Counted from the first letter of the stretch, positions 35,774 to 47,676 are shown. The stretch: 64,000 bases of DNA from Mesorhizobium metallidurans STM 2683 (GCF_000350085.1 NZ_CAUM01000023.1:24097-88096), one strand, 5' to 3'. Program-made: numbers and translations. Notes: generated by a model not told the origin, from the letters alone.

Positions 35774-36227
35774 GATCCGGCCTTTCCAGGCGCCGTTGGT
35801 TGCGGGCGCTTCGTCTGGATCGACTGCTAGACCATGATCTGGAAAAGGGAAAGTCGGTATTTGCTGTGCAGGCAGCCGGCCGGCGAATCGCCCCACCCGT
35901 ATGAGATTTCACTCGCCGGCGATAAGGTGCTTGCAAACGGTGGAACCTCTGGTTTTCCAGTCATGGGGCTGTCCTTTTCGGGTCGCGCCATGCGGCGCCT
36001 GAGCATCAGTCGCGGACGGACGCGGAAAGGTCCATGGGGATGCTGTAGCAAAGGGTGATGGATGCATTGCGCAGAATGCTTGCGCGTTGCGCAGCCTGTT
36101 CTTATATACGCGCCAAGCCGTTCAGCGCCGGAATGCCGGTTGCTGGAACGGAATTTCTTGTGAACAGGGGCTTTCGTCGGAACGCCTTACGGGTCCTGAG
36201 AGCCTGCTTAGCGGAGAGACTAGAAAA
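35774..36227. other. Intergenic region between rpe and dnaK (454 bp)
   Basis: The region holds the rpe promoter on one side and the dnaK promoter on the other. Short overlapping open frames occur on both strands around 35830-36058, but their codon usage is less GC-biased at third positions than that of neighbouring genes and no domain is recognisable. No gene is called. Confidence 0.6.
36079..36108 (+). promoter_or_regulatory. dnaK promoter
   Basis: TTGCGC (36080-36085) and TATATA (36103-36108) are separated by exactly 17 bases. The leading C gives CTTGCGC, close to the CTTG of heat-shock sigma-32 promoters, so a RpoH contribution is possible. The predicted mRNA leader is about 110 bases. 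Confidence 0.6.
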
Positions 36228-38144
<1,917 letters not shown>

Positions 38145-38171
38145 GCCGTCTTACGGCAAAATAAAGCAGAG

Positions 38172-38197
38172 AGCCCGGCGCACAGCCGGGCTTTTTT
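38172..38197 (+). terminator. Rho-independent terminator after dnaK
   Basis: The stem AGCCCGGC/GCCGGGCT with a 5-base loop is followed by a run of T. It lies between dnaK and dnaJ, which suggests partial read-through or a separate dnaJ promoter. Confidence 0.88.
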
Positions 38198-38358
38198 GCA
38201 ACCTCTTGCAAAAAAGAGCGGGCTTCACCCGAAAAAATGCGGGCAACCCCTTCGCGACACTGGCATCCCGGCCCCATCGCACCTAAATCGAAACGGCAGT
38301 GCCGGCAAAAGACACGAACAATGCCTCAAGACGTTGAGCATCCGGACAGCGGGAAAAA

Positions 38359-39489
38359 ATGAAAGCTGATTTCTACGAAACGCTGGGCGTCCAGAAAGGT
38401 GCCGACGACAAGGAGCTGAAGAGCGCTTTCCGCAAGCTTGCCATGCAGTTCCATCCCGACCGCAATCCCGGCGATCACGCCTGCGAGCACAAATTCAAGG
38501 AAATCAACGAGGCCTACGAGACGCTGAAGGACCCGCAGAAGCGCGCGGCCTATGATCGCTTCGGCCACGCCGCCTTCGAGCAGGGCGGCATGAATGGCGG
38601 CGCGCATGGTTTTGGCGCCGGCGGCTTCGCCGACATCTTCGAGGATATTTTCGGCGACATGATGGGCGGGCGCCAGCGCCGTTCGTCCGGCGGGCGCGAG
38701 CGTGGCGCCGATCTGCGTTACAATATGGAAATCACGCTGGAAGAGGCGTTCTCGGGCAAGACCGCGCAGATTCATGTCCCAGCCTCAATCTCGTGCACGG
38801 AATGCTCCGGCAGCGGCGCCAAGCCTGGCACCCAGCCGGTCACCTGCTCGATGTGCAACGGCCACGGCAAGGTGCGCGCGACGCAAGGCTTCTTCTCGAT
38901 CGAGCGCACCTGCCCGCAATGCCAGGGGCGCGGCCTGACCATCAAGGAACCGTGCCCGAAATGCGCCGGCCAAGGCCGCGTCACCGAGGAGCGCTCGCTG
39001 TCGGTCAACATCCCGGCCGGCATCGAGGACGGCACCCGCATCCGGCTTGCCAATGAGGGCGAAGCCGGTCTGCGCGGCGGCCCGTCCGGCGATCTCTATA
39101 TTTTCCTCGCGGTCAAGCCGCACGAATTCTTCCAGCGCGACGGCGCCGATCTCTATTGCAAGGTGCCGATCTCGATGACGACGGCCGCCCTTGGCGGCTC
39201 CTTCGAAGTGGCGACGCTGGACGGCACGCAGACCAAGGTGAAGGTGCCGGAAGGCACCCAGAATGGCCGCCAGTTCCGCCTGAAGGGCAAGGGCATGCCG
39301 GTGCTGCGCCAGCCCAATGTCGGCGATCTCTATATCCAGACCGCGGTCGAGACGCCGCAGAGCCTGTCGCGCCGCCAGCGCGAGCTGCTGGAAGAGTTCG
39401 AGCAGCTTTCCTCAAAGGACAATTCGCCCCAGTCGAGCGGCTTTTTCGCCCGCATGAAGGACTTTTTCGAAACCTTCGGCGAGCGCTGA
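38359..39489 (+). CDS. dnaJ: Chaperone DnaJ (Hsp40)
   Basis: This 376-residue type I J-protein has an N-terminal J domain with FHPDRNPGD (HPD motif), a Gly/Phe-rich region ([15 protein letters not shown]), four CxxCxGxG zinc repeats ([32 protein letters not shown]) and a C-terminal substrate-binding domain. It stimulates DnaK ATPase. It has its own 214-base upstream gap after the dnaK terminator. Confidence 0.98.
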   Translation: MKADFYETLGVQKGADDKELKSAFRKLAMQFHPDRNPGDHACEHKFKEINEAYETLKDPQKRAAYDRFGHAAFEQGGMNGGAHGFGAGGFADIFEDIFGDMMGGRQRRSSGGRERGADLRYNMEITLEEAFSGKTAQIHVPASISCTECSGSGAKPGTQPVTCSMCNGHGKVRATQGFFSIERTCPQCQGRGLTIKEPCPKCAGQGRVTEERSLSVNIPAGIEDGTRIRLANEGEAGLRGGPSGDLYIFLAVKPHEFFQRDGADLYCKVPISMTTAALGGSFEVATLDGTQTKVKVPEGTQNGRQFRLKGKGMPVLRQPNVGDLYIQTAVETPQSLSRRQRELLEEFEQLSSKDNSPQSSGFFARMKDFFETFGER

Positions 39490-39553
39490 AGCAATTCCAG
39501 CCGGCAGGGTGTAGAATAGGCCTGCTCGCAGGGCTTTGGATTTTCGTTTTCGA

Positions 39554-39600
39554 GGCATGTCGTTATCGCAAAACCGCTACGCACTTTTGCGCGACATGCC
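39554..39600. repeat. Dispersed palindromic intergenic repeat, copy 2
   Basis: This is a 47-bp element with outer arms GGCATGTCG/CGACATGCC and inner arms CGCAAAA/TTTTGCG. It matches the copy at 13021-13065 except at a few bases. It lies between dnaJ and the PmtA-like gene. Confidence 0.85.
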
Positions 39601-39693
39601 TTAGCGTCATCAACACCTTATGCGGGCATTCGCCTTGCCTTGGACTGCTTAACTGCTAAGTAGCGTCCCGGGGGAGCGTTCAGGAGAACTCGC

Positions 39694-40299
39694 ATGGCAC
39701 GTGGTCCCGGATTGCGAAAAGCGCTGGCGGAAAAGTTCGACGACGAACTGAAATTCTTCAAGGGCTGGATCGACAAACCGAAGACGGTCGGTTCGATCGT
39801 GCCGACCAGTTCCATCACGGCGCGCAAGATGGCCTCGATCGTCAATCCGAAATCGGGCCTGCCGGTGCTCGAAGTCGGGCCAGGCACCGGCGTCATCACC
39901 CGCGCCATCCTCGCCCATGGCGTGCGGCCTGAAAATCTCTACGCGGTTGAATATTCAACCGATTTCGTGCGCCATCTGCGCCGGCTCTATCCCGGCGTCA
40001 ACGTCATCGAGGGCGACGCCTTCAATCTCGACGCCACGCTTGGCGACAAACGCGACATGGTGTTCGATTCGGTCGTTTCCGGCGTGCCGCTGCTCAATTT
40101 TCCGGTCGCCCAGCGCATCGCCTATATCGAAAGTCTGCTCGACCGCATCCCCGAAGGCCGCCCGGTCGTGCAGCTGACCTACGGGCCGCTGTCGCCGATC
40201 CCGCCCGGCCGTGGCGACTACACGGTCAAGCATTTCGATTTCATCATCCGCAACATCCCGCCGACGCAGCTGTGGATCTACCGGCGCGAGTCGCGTTGA
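39694..40299 (+). CDS. pmtA: Phospholipid N-methyltransferase, PmtA-like
   Basis: This 201-residue SAM-dependent methyltransferase resembles rhizobial PmtA, which methylates phosphatidylethanolamine to phosphatidylcholine. The amphipathic N-terminus (FDDELKFFKGWIDKPKTVGSIVPTSS) and SAM motif (VLEVGPGTGVITRAIL) match that group, as do SGVPLLNFP and the C-terminal FDFIIRNIPPTQLWIYRR. It acts at the inner membrane surface. Its location next to dnaJ is the usual one in Rhizobiales. Confidence 0.88.
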   Translation: MARGPGLRKALAEKFDDELKFFKGWIDKPKTVGSIVPTSSITARKMASIVNPKSGLPVLEVGPGTGVITRAILAHGVRPENLYAVEYSTDFVRHLRRLYPGVNVIEGDAFNLDATLGDKRDMVFDSVVSGVPLLNFPVAQRIAYIESLLDRIPEGRPVVQLTYGPLSPIPPGRGDYTVKHFDFIIRNIPPTQLWIYRRESR

Positions 40300-40344
40300 T
40301 TTGACCGGCCCTTGGCTGTACCTGTCCGGGGACAAGGGTGGCCA

Positions 40345-40941
40345 ATGGCAGTGATCCCGAAAATTCTCGTCTTCGCCGGCTCGGTCCGATCAGGCGCCTA
40401 TAGCGGCAGGACCGCCGATGTGGCGCAGAAGGAGCTTGCCATGCAGGGCGCCGAGGTGACTCGCATCTCGCTCATCGACTATCCGCTGCCGATCCTGGAC
40501 GAGGATCTGGAAAAGGAAAAGGGCATCCCTGAAAACGCCATGAGGCTCGGCCGGCTGATCGCCGCCCATGACGGGCTGCTGATCGCGACGCCCGAATATA
40601 ACGGCTCCATCCCACCGCTGCTCAAGAACAGCGTCGACTGGGTGAGCCGGGCGCGCAAGGATGGCAGCCGCTCGTTCAGGCCGCTTGCCGGCAAGGTCGC
40701 CGGCCTCTGCTCGTCTTCCAAAGGAAACTTCGCCGGGATACGCTGCATCAACCATTTGCGCGCCGTGCTGGTACGTTGCCAGATGGAGGTGGTGACGCCG
40801 GAGTGCTCGGTATCGGAGGGCGGCAACGCCTTCGACGAGGCCGGGAATTTCAGGGACGAAAGACTACGCAAATCGATGGAGCACCTATGCCGCACGCTGA
40901 TCGAAACCTCGCGTTTGCTGTCCACCCGGATCGAGGCATGA
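40345..40941 (+). CDS. NADPH-dependent FMN reductase family protein
   Basis: This 198-residue flavodoxin-like protein has the FMN phosphate loop ([13 protein letters not shown]), [21 protein letters not shown] and a Rossmann-like core. Known members reduce FMN, azo dyes, chromate or quinones. ATG 40345 is preferred because the family starts just before the phosphate loop. Twenty bases separate it from pyrF. Confidence 0.88.
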   Translation: MAVIPKILVFAGSVRSGAYSGRTADVAQKELAMQGAEVTRISLIDYPLPILDEDLEKEKGIPENAMRLGRLIAAHDGLLIATPEYNGSIPPLLKNSVDWVSRARKDGSRSFRPLAGKVAGLCSSSKGNFAGIRCINHLRAVLVRCQMEVVTPECSVSEGGNAFDEAGNFRDERLRKSMEHLCRTLIETSRLLSTRIEA

Positions 40942-40961
40942 TCCTGGACCAGGCCGATACC

Positions 40962-41645
40962 ATGCAGGAAAGATTGATCGTCGGCCTCGACGTGCCGACG
41001 CTGAAGGAAGCCGAAAAGGCTGTGCGTGAACTCGACGGCGTCGTTTCCTTCTACAAGATCGGCTATCAGCTCGCCTTCGCCGGCGGGCTGGATTTCGCCC
41101 GCGAACTCGCCAGCGGCGGCACCAAGATCTTCCTCGACATGAAGCTGCTCGACATCGACAACACGGTCGCCAAGGGCGTCGAAGCAATCGTCAAGATGGG
41201 CATGACCATGCTGACGCTGCATGCCTATCCCAAGACGATGCGGGCGGCGGTCGAGGCGGCCAGGGGCAGCGATCTCTGCCTGCTTGCCGTCACGGTGCTG
41301 ACGTCGATGGACGAGCAGGACGTGATTGACGCCGGCTATGAATACGACCCGCATACGCTGGTGCTGAGACGTTCCGAACAGGCGCTGCATGCCGGCATGG
41401 GCGGCATCGTCTGCTCGGCCGAGGAAGCGGAAGCAGTGCGCCGGATCGTCGGGCCCAACATGGCCGTCGTGACGCCGGGAATACGGCCCAAGGGCAGCGA
41501 CCATGGCGACCAGAAACGCGTGGTGACGCCGCGCCAAGCGATCCGCAACGGCTCCAGCCATCTCGTCGTCGGCCGGCCGATCGTCGGCGCCGCCGACAGG
41601 CGGGCGGTCGCGGAAGCCATACTGGCCGAGATGCGCTCGGCTTAG
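40962..41645 (+). CDS. pyrF: Orotidine 5'-phosphate decarboxylase
   Basis: This 227-residue TIM-barrel enzyme has the catalytic [13 protein letters not shown] motif (Asp-x-Lys-x-x-Asp), the phosphate-binding [16 protein letters not shown] and the HLVVGRPIV loop. It makes UMP from OMP. ATG 40962 ([12 protein letters not shown]) matches rhizobial PyrF N-termini; an ATG at 40938 overlapping the previous stop would add eight residues and is possible. Confidence 0.95.
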   Translation: MQERLIVGLDVPTLKEAEKAVRELDGVVSFYKIGYQLAFAGGLDFARELASGGTKIFLDMKLLDIDNTVAKGVEAIVKMGMTMLTLHAYPKTMRAAVEAARGSDLCLLAVTVLTSMDEQDVIDAGYEYDPHTLVLRRSEQALHAGMGGIVCSAEEAEAVRRIVGPNMAVVTPGIRPKGSDHGDQKRVVTPRQAIRNGSSHLVVGRPIVGAADRRAVAEAILAEMRSA

Positions 41646-41664
41646 AAAATTTCGGAGAAGAAGA

Positions 41665-41952
41665 ATGCCCAAGGGATACTGGATCGCCCGCGTCGATGTG
41701 CGCGACGCCGAAGGCTACAAGGACTACGTCGCCGCCGCCAAACTTGCCTTCGACCGCTTCGACGTGAAATTCCTGGCACGCGGCGGCGAGCATGAAAAGG
41801 CCGAGGGGCCGGGCCGAGCGCGCAACGTGATCATCGAGTTTCCATCGCTCGCCGATGCGCATGACTGCTACCACTCGCCGGAATACCAGCGCGCCGTCGC
41901 CATCCGCCAGAAGGTCGCCGATGGCGAGATCGTGCTGGTCGAGGGGGTTTAG
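41665..41952 (+). CDS. DUF1330 family protein
   Basis: This is a 95-residue single-domain protein with the DUF1330 ferredoxin-like pattern (PKGYWIARVDVRDAEGYKDYV, FLARGGEHEKAEG, VIIEFPSLADAHDCYHSPEYQ). Its function is unknown. It follows pyrF by 19 bases and is probably co-transcribed. Confidence 0.88.
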   Translation: MPKGYWIARVDVRDAEGYKDYVAAAKLAFDRFDVKFLARGGEHEKAEGPGRARNVIIEFPSLADAHDCYHSPEYQRAVAIRQKVADGEIVLVEGV

Positions 41953-41994
41953 GGCTGTTCGATGGGACTGGGGCGATCACAACCGCCGCGGCGG

Positions 41995-42348
41995 TCAGAC
42001 CGAATGCAGGATGTAGAGCTTCCGCGTTTTCTCGTGGATGGTCCATTCGCCCTCCCAGCCAAGCGGCAGGACAAGCAATTCACCGGGTCCGACATCTCTA
42101 ACCGCGCCGTGAGGGCCGTGCAGCGTCACGCGACCGGTGACGATGTGGCAAATCTCGGAATTCGTCTCCCGGCGCGCGGTGAACCGGCCCTGCGAACATT
42201 CCCAGACGCCGACTTCGATCTTGCCGTCATCCGAAGTCCACAGGGTGTTGGCTGCTTCGAGCTGATCGCCCTCCACCGAGGTGGGTTTCAGCACGGGCTC
42301 ACCGAGGTCGATATGCGCAAGGTGCGCGAAGGTCTTGAAGTCGATCAT
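41995..42348 (-). CDS. Cupin-domain protein
   Basis: This 117-residue cupin of the DUF861/EutQ-like type contains ETNSEICHIVTGRVTLHG and VGPGELLVLPLGWEGEW. The usual metal-binding His pair is weakly conserved. It is the last gene of the minus-strand polyamine-type operon, 24 bases after the oxidase, and may bind or modify a pathway intermediate. Confidence 0.82.
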   Translation of the reverse strand: MIDFKTFAHLAHIDLGEPVLKPTSVEGDQLEAANTLWTSDDGKIEVGVWECSQGRFTARRETNSEICHIVTGRVTLHGPHGAVRDVGPGELLVLPLGWEGEWTIHEKTRKLYILHSV

Positions 42349-42372
42349 TCCTAAGTCCTCGGGTGGTGCGGT

Positions 42373-43758
42373 TCAATGGCCGGTGATGCGATCGGCCAGG
42401 GCCGCCAGCCGCGATGTGCGCGGCAGCCCCTTTGCTTCCCGCTCGTCGGCAATTCGATAGAGCTGATACATGGAATGGACGCCCAGCCAGCGCAGCGGCT
42501 CCGGCTCCCATTTACGAACCGTTCGATTGACCCAGGGCAGCCGGGTCAGGTCGGTGTCGTTGCCCAGCAGCAGGTCCCTCAGCGTGCGTCCCGAGAGATT
42601 CGAGGTGGAAACGCCGAGGCCCACATAGCCGCCTGCCCACCCTATCCCGGTCTGCTTGTCAAAGCCTACTGTCGTGCACCAGTCCCGCGGCACGCCGAGC
42701 GTTCCACACCACGCATGGTCGAGCCTGAGCCCACTGGTCTGCGGCAGAAGCGTCGTCAGGATCTTGTGCAGCTTGTCGATCGTCGCCTGCTGAGTGACGC
42801 CTCGAACATCGGTCTTCGAGCCAAATCGATAAGGCACCCCGCGTCCGCCCATGGCAATGCGTCCTTCCCGGGTGCGCTGCGCATAGCAATATGTGTGCGC
42901 GGCGTCGCCGAGAACCTCATAGCCATCCCAGCCGATTTCGCTCCACAGTTTTTCGGACAACGGCTCGGTCACCACGATGGCGCTGTTAAGCGCCAGCCAG
43001 AGCCTTTCGTGGCCGGCAATTCCGGCGGTAAAGCCTTCGGTCGCGCGTATGATTTTTTCGGCGCGCACCACGCCTCGATTGGTTGCGACCTTGCCCTTCT
43101 CGATCGACAGCACGGTCGTCTGTTCGTAGATCGGGACACCGAGGCGCTCCACTGCCCTGGCGAGCCCCTGCACCAGCTTTGCGGGCTGAACCCGCGCAAC
43201 CTTCTTGATGACGAAGGCGCCGCGCGCGTTGTGTACCGCTATGCGCCGGCGCATCTGCGCCGCATCGATATACCCCACGCGTTCGTCGCTCAGCTCCCAT
43301 GACCTGGCATGGGCATACATCGCCTTGGCGCGCTGCTCCTGCGCCTCGTTGGTTGCGACCAGCAATTCGTCGGTACGGCGAATGTCGGCGTCGATGCCTT
43401 CGGTCTCCGCGACCGATATAACCTCGTTGACCGTGCCCATCATTGCCGCCTGCATGGCGATGACTCCGGCGCGGGACGATGCCTTCTCATATTTTTCGCG
43501 CGACCAGGAGAACCCGCCGGACAGCCAGCCGCCATTGCGTCCCGAAGCGCCGAACCCGGCGAACTCCTTCTCGACAATGACGATATTGAGGTGCGGCGCC
43601 GCCTGCTTCAAATAGTAGGCGGTCCAAAGGCCGGTGTAGCCTGCCCCGACGATACAAACGTCCGCCACGATATCGCCCGGCAACGGCGGCCGATAGCCGG
43701 GCACGCCGCCTATGTCGGCATACCAGAATGAAACGTCGCCGTTCTTCTTCACGTCCAT
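42373..43758 (-). CDS. FAD-dependent amine oxidoreductase (DAO family, PuuB-like)
   Basis: This 461-residue flavoprotein has the dinucleotide motif VCIVGAGYTGLWTAYYL and GASGRNGGWLSGG, typical of gamma-glutamylputrescine oxidase-type DAO enzymes. The C-terminal GWAGGYVGLGVSTSNLSGRTL matches the FAD-binding end. It probably oxidises an imported amine or gamma-glutamylated amine. It lies 18 bases after the ATPase of a PotABCD-type importer, supporting an amine substrate (inference). Confidence 0.9.
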   Translation of the reverse strand: MDVKKNGDVSFWYADIGGVPGYRPPLPGDIVADVCIVGAGYTGLWTAYYLKQAAPHLNIVIVEKEFAGFGASGRNGGWLSGGFSWSREKYEKASSRAGVIAMQAAMMGTVNEVISVAETEGIDADIRRTDELLVATNEAQEQRAKAMYAHARSWELSDERVGYIDAAQMRRRIAVHNARGAFVIKKVARVQPAKLVQGLARAVERLGVPIYEQTTVLSIEKGKVATNRGVVRAEKIIRATEGFTAGIAGHERLWLALNSAIVVTEPLSEKLWSEIGWDGYEVLGDAAHTYCYAQRTREGRIAMGGRGVPYRFGSKTDVRGVTQQATIDKLHKILTTLLPQTSGLRLDHAWCGTLGVPRDWCTTVGFDKQTGIGWAGGYVGLGVSTSNLSGRTLRDLLLGNDTDLTRLPWVNRTVRKWEPEPLRWLGVHSMYQLYRIADEREAKGLPRTSRLAALADRITGH

Positions 43759-43776
43759 TGCCGCGATTTCCCAGCT

Positions 43777-44886
43777 TCAGGTCAGATTCAGGTCGGCCTT
43801 CTCGTCGTCCGCCAGCAGCTTCACGTCGCTGCCGGCAAATATGAGGTCGACCTCGTCGCCGATGGCGAAGGTCTCGGCATCCAGCGTCGAGCGCACGATC
43901 GCCTTGGACGTGTCGGCCAGAACGACCTCGTATTTGGAGCCCGATCCGAGATAGATGGCCTCGCCAATGCGCCCGGGCAGGGTGTTTCGATCCTGTCCGC
44001 CCATCCCCCGTCTGGCGAGGCTCAGCTTCTCCGGCCGCAGCAGCATCGCGGGTTTGACGCCGCCGGGAAGGCGTTTGGCGGTGGTTACTTTCCGTCCGGC
44101 TATGTCGATGGCGGTCTCGTCGCCCGAGGTGGAGGGCGCGCCACGCAGTATGGTCGAGTCGCCTACGAACTTTCCGACGAACAAGGTCTCGGGCTCGTCG
44201 TAGAGCTGGCGACCGCTGCCGATCTGCTCGATGCGTCCCTGGTTGAACACGGCGATACGGTCCGAGAGGACCAGGGCCTCCTCCTGGTCGTGCGTGACGT
44301 AAACGAAGGTGGTGCCCAGTTCCCGGTGGATTCGTTTGATCTCGAGCTGCAGCCATTCGCGCAATTTCTTGTCGAGCGCCCCGAGCGGCTCGTCCATCAG
44401 CAGCAATGGCGGGTCGAATACGATGGCGCGGGCCAGCGCGACGCGCTGCTGCTGCCCGCCGGAGAGCTCGCTGGGGAAGCGATGGCCGAAATCCGTCATC
44501 TTCACCATGTCCAGGGCCTTGCGCACCCGGGCTTCACGATCGGGATTGGCGATGCCGCGCAGGGTCAGCGGATAAGCGACGTTCCTGCTGACCGTCATAT
44601 GCGGAAACAGCGCGTAGTGCTGGAAGACCACACCGGTATTGCGTTTGTGCGCCGGTACGCCGATGACGCTCTTGCCGCCGACATCAAGCGAACCCGAGCT
44701 CACCTCGGTGAAGCCGGCGACGATGTTCAGCGTGGTCGTCTTGCCCGAACCGCTAGGCCCGAGCAGCGTCATGAACTCCCCCGGCTCGATACGCAGCGAG
44801 ACTTCATCGAGAGCGATGAAGCTGCCATAGTGTTTGCTGACCGACTTTAGATCGATGGCTGCGCCGCGGGTTGATGGTGAGGCCAT
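43777..44886 (-). CDS. Polyamine-type ABC transporter ATP-binding protein, PotA-like
   Basis: This 369-residue ATPase has Walker A (GPSGSGKTT), the LSGGQQQRVALARA signature, Walker B (LLLMDEPLGALD) and a C-terminal TOBE domain. These are typical of spermidine/putrescine and other POT/FeT importers. It starts one base upstream of the end of the permease gene and belongs to the operon 41995-47645. Confidence 0.94.
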   Translation of the reverse strand: MASPSTRGAAIDLKSVSKHYGSFIALDEVSLRIEPGEFMTLLGPSGSGKTTTLNIVAGFTEVSSGSLDVGGKSVIGVPAHKRNTGVVFQHYALFPHMTVSRNVAYPLTLRGIANPDREARVRKALDMVKMTDFGHRFPSELSGGQQQRVALARAIVFDPPLLLMDEPLGALDKKLREWLQLEIKRIHRELGTTFVYVTHDQEEALVLSDRIAVFNQGRIEQIGSGRQLYDEPETLFVGKFVGDSTILRGAPSTSGDETAIDIAGRKVTTAKRLPGGVKPAMLLRPEKLSLARRGMGGQDRNTLPGRIGEAIYLGSGSKYEVVLADTSKAIVRSTLDAETFAIGDEVDLIFAGSDVKLLADDEKADLNLT

Positions 44887-44887
44887 G

Positions 44888-45673
44888 TCAGCGTTTTCCC
44901 TGCCGCGAACCGATGAGAAGCCCCGCCCCGATCACCAGCGACGTCGCGATGAAGAGCAGCGTGCCCACCGCCGCAACCGTAGGATCGGCGTCGCGGGTAA
45001 TGCTGGAGAATATCTGGACCGGCAGTGTCTTCAGGTAAGGGCTGGTGATGAACAGCGCGACGATGATCTCGTCGAATGAGGTTACGAAGGCAAACAGCAG
45101 GCCCGACAAGATGCCCGGCGCGATCAGCGGCAACGTCACGGTCCTGAACGCCGTCAGCTGGGTGGCGCCGAGACTGGCCGCGGCGGTTTCCAGCCGTTTA
45201 TCGAAGACTTCCAGGCTGGCGGAGACGGCAATGATGACGAAAGGAACGGCGAGCATCGTGTGGGCCATCACGAAACCGGTCATGGTGCCGACCAGCTGCG
45301 TGTCGAGATAGACGGCATAGATGCCGACGGCGAGCACCACCCCCGGCACGACCATTGGCGTGATCAGCAGTGCGCGCAGCACGCCGCTGACGCGGCTTTT
45401 CATGCGATCGAGGCCGAACGCCGCCAGCGTGCCGATGACGGTGGCGAACACTGCCGTGACGACGGCAACCTTGAGCGAACTGACCAGGCTCGCCGACCAT
45501 TCGGGGTTGGTGAAAAAGTTCCGGTACCACTGCCAGGAGAAGCCGGACGGCGGAAAGGCCAGCGACTTCTTGTCGTTGAACGACATCGGCACGACGACGA
45601 TTGTCGGTGCGATCAGCCAGACGGCGACGAGCAGGCAGAACAAACCGAGCAGGATTCGACCGGGCTGTTTCAT
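44888..45673 (-). CDS. Polyamine-type ABC transporter permease, PotC-like
   Basis: This 261-residue inner-membrane permease has an N-terminal membrane segment (LLGLFCLLVAVWLIAPTIV) and the EAA-type loop (LETAAASLGATQLTAFRTVTLPL). ATG 45673 overlaps the stop of the other permease (ATGA), fixing the start; the long upstream frame is a shadow of that gene. Confidence 0.92.
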   Translation of the reverse strand: MKQPGRILLGLFCLLVAVWLIAPTIVVVPMSFNDKKSLAFPPSGFSWQWYRNFFTNPEWSASLVSSLKVAVVTAVFATVIGTLAAFGLDRMKSRVSGVLRALLITPMVVPGVVLAVGIYAVYLDTQLVGTMTGFVMAHTMLAVPFVIIAVSASLEVFDKRLETAAASLGATQLTAFRTVTLPLIAPGILSGLLFAFVTSFDEIIVALFITSPYLKTLPVQIFSSITRDADPTVAAVGTLLFIATSLVIGAGLLIGSRQGKR

Positions 45674-46563
45674 TGGCGTCTCGACCCCGTCTTGTGCGGC
45701 TGGCGCGACAGCGGTGCCGCGAGCGCGAGCAGGATGAAGGTCGCGATCAGCAACACCACACCCATCGCGCCGCCGCGGCCCCAGTTGAGCAGGCTGAGTA
45801 CCTGGTTCTGGATCAGGGTCGAGAGCATGGTCGAACGCGGACCGCCGAGCAGTGCGGGTGTGATGTAGAAGCCGAGTGCGAGAATGAACACGATGATGGC
45901 GCCGGCGTAGACGCCCGGAAGCGAGAGCGGCAGATAGACCTGGGCAAAGGCACGCGCAGGACTCGCGCCGAGGCTTCGTGCCGCCTGCAAGAGCCGCAGA
46001 TCGATCGCCTTCATCACCGAATAGAGCGGCAGGATCATGAACGGCAGCAGCACCTGCGCCATGCCGATCACCACGCCCGTCTGGGTGCGGATCAGCTTGA
46101 CCGGACCGAGGCCGAGGCTCCGGATGACGGAGTTGATCACGCCGGAGTCCTGCAACAGGATGACCCATGCCAGGGTGCGCACCACGCCGCTTACCCAGAA
46201 CGGTACCAGCACGCACAGGATGAGGACGAGCCGCATCTTGGGTCCGACCACGGTCATCACATAGGCATAGGGGTAGCCGGCAATGACACACACCAGCGTC
46301 ACCCAGGCGGAGATGGCGAAGGTCCGCTGAAGTACCGTCAGGTTGACCGGCGTTCCGAAGAACCAGACATAGTTCTGCCATCCCCATTGCGGCTCGGAAA
46401 AGCTGCGCAGGGTCACGATGGCGAGCGGCAGGCCCAGGCAGACGACGAGCAACAGCAGCGCCGGCGCGACGAGCCAGAAAGCCTGTCCCCGAAACCAGCG
46501 CCACCGATCGTCCGCCGCGGCAGCCGGACCAGTGTCCCGGCTGCCGGTTGCGCTCGCTGCCAC
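45670..46563 (-). CDS. Polyamine-type ABC transporter permease, PotB-like
   Basis: This 297-residue permease has six predicted membrane segments and the EAA loop (LLQAARSLGASPARAFAQVYLPL). GTG 46563 is chosen because it lies 11 bases after the binding-protein stop, and the first hydrophobic segment (FWLVAPALLLLVVCLGLPLA) begins about 30 residues later. Other GTG or TTG codons nearby are possible starts. Confidence 0.88.
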   Translation of the reverse strand: MAASATGSRDTGPAAAADDRWRWFRGQAFWLVAPALLLLVVCLGLPLAIVTLRSFSEPQWGWQNYVWFFGTPVNLTVLQRTFAISAWVTLVCVIAGYPYAYVMTVVGPKMRLVLILCVLVPFWVSGVVRTLAWVILLQDSGVINSVIRSLGLGPVKLIRTQTGVVIGMAQVLLPFMILPLYSVMKAIDLRLLQAARSLGASPARAFAQVYLPLSLPGVYAGAIIVFILALGFYITPALLGGPRSTMLSTLIQNQVLSLLNWGRGGAMGVVLLIATFILLALAAPLSRQPHKTGSRRQ

Positions 46564-46574
46564 GGGCAGCGGAC

Positions 46575-47645
46575 CTAGTTGCCCGCCATCAGCGCGTTCC
46601 ACTTTTCGTTCGCCACCTCGAAGTTTTGCACCCAGAACTTGATGTTCTGCTGATAGCCAAGCTTGAGCTTGTCCGGCGTGTTGGTCATGAACGCTGCCGT
46701 AACCTCGTCCACTTGCGGCTTCGCGTCTTTGTGGATCGGTGTATACGAGGTGGTTTTGGCAAGCGTCTCCTGCGCACTCTTGCCGACATAGGCGTTGATC
46801 AGCGCATAGGCCGCGTCGGCGTCCTTGACGCCCATCGGAATGGTCATCTGGTCCATCACGACCAGCCAGTCCTGCCACACCGGCGTGTACTTGGCGCCAT
46901 TCTTCACCGTGGTCATGGCCCGTCCGGTCCACATCGCGATCATGTCGGCTTCGCCGGATTCGGCGAGTTGCTGGGAATCGGCGCCGGTCTTCCAGAAGAT
47001 CGTGTCCGGACCGAGCGACTTCACCTTCTCGACAGCCTTGTCGATGTCGGCCACAGTCATGTTTTCCACCGAACCGCCGGCTGCAAGCAGCGCCTGCTCG
47101 ATCATACCGCCGGACAGATCGCCGCTGCCTTCCAGAGCGCGCGAGCCCGGGAACTTCTCGACGTCGAAGAAATCCTTCCAGCTCTTGGGCGGATTATCCT
47201 TGTACTTTTCGGTGTTGTACATCAGCACCACGCCATAGTTCATGGCCGGCACACTGCATTCGCTGATCTGGCCTTCTGGAATGTTCGAGGTGTCGATCTT
47301 CGAGAAGTCCAGTTTCTGAAACAGCTTGCCGCAATAGACGTAGGGCGGGAAATCACCGGTATCGACGACGTCCCAGGTCACGTTGCCGGACTCGACCTGC
47401 GCCTGCAGTTTCGAGATTTCGGTTGGCCCGTCGCTGAGCAGCTTTACACCGGACTTGTCGACGAATTCCTTTAGCGCGGCAATCTGCCCATCCTGATAAA
47501 TGCCTCCATACGAGACGAAGGTGAGCGTCTTGCCCTTCAGCGAGCCCTCGGCCACCTCGCCCGCCACGGGCTTGCTCTGTGCAAGCGCCGCGGTGGTCAT
47601 CATCAGCAACCCGAATGCGATCCCCTGTCCAATCCTGATCCTCAT
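46575..47645 (-). CDS. Extracellular solute-binding protein, PotD-like
   Basis: This 356-residue periplasmic protein has a signal peptide (MRIRIGQGIAFGLLMMTTAALA, cleavage near residue 22) and the family-1/PotD pattern TLTFVSYGGIYQDGQIAAL, NYGVVLMYNTEKY and PKSWKDFFDVEKFPG. ATG 47645 has GGGAGAATG just upstream. It should deliver a polyamine or similar cation to the PotABC-like proteins encoded downstream. It lies 31 bases after the regulator gene. Confidence 0.92.
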   Translation of the reverse strand: MRIRIGQGIAFGLLMMTTAALAQSKPVAGEVAEGSLKGKTLTFVSYGGIYQDGQIAALKEFVDKSGVKLLSDGPTEISKLQAQVESGNVTWDVVDTGDFPPYVYCGKLFQKLDFSKIDTSNIPEGQISECSVPAMNYGVVLMYNTEKYKDNPPKSWKDFFDVEKFPGSRALEGSGDLSGGMIEQALLAAGGSVENMTVADIDKAVEKVKSLGPDTIFWKTGADSQQLAESGEADMIAMWTGRAMTTVKNGAKYTPVWQDWLVVMDQMTIPMGVKDADAAYALINAYVGKSAQETLAKTTSYTPIHKDAKPQVDEVTAAFMTNTPDKLKLGYQQNIKFWVQNFEVANEKWNALMAGN

Positions 47646-47676
47646 GTTGCATTCTCCCATTTTATGTACACCCGCG

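Noticed and set aside
35827..36051. Open frames of about 74 codons on both strands upstream of dnaK
   Set aside because: Neither has a recognisable domain or a good ribosome site. The third codon positions are less GC-rich than in neighbouring genes, and the two frames mirror each other, as chance frames do in GC-rich DNA.
40938..40961. Alternative pyrF start overlapping the FMN-reductase stop (ATGA)
   Set aside because: Possible, but the family N-terminus begins at [10 protein letters not shown] and the extra eight residues have no counterpart in rhizobial PyrF.
44888..46504. A 538-residue permease fusion
   Set aside because: The first half is an out-of-frame shadow of the neighbouring permease. 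The real start is the ATG at 45673 overlapping that gene's stop.
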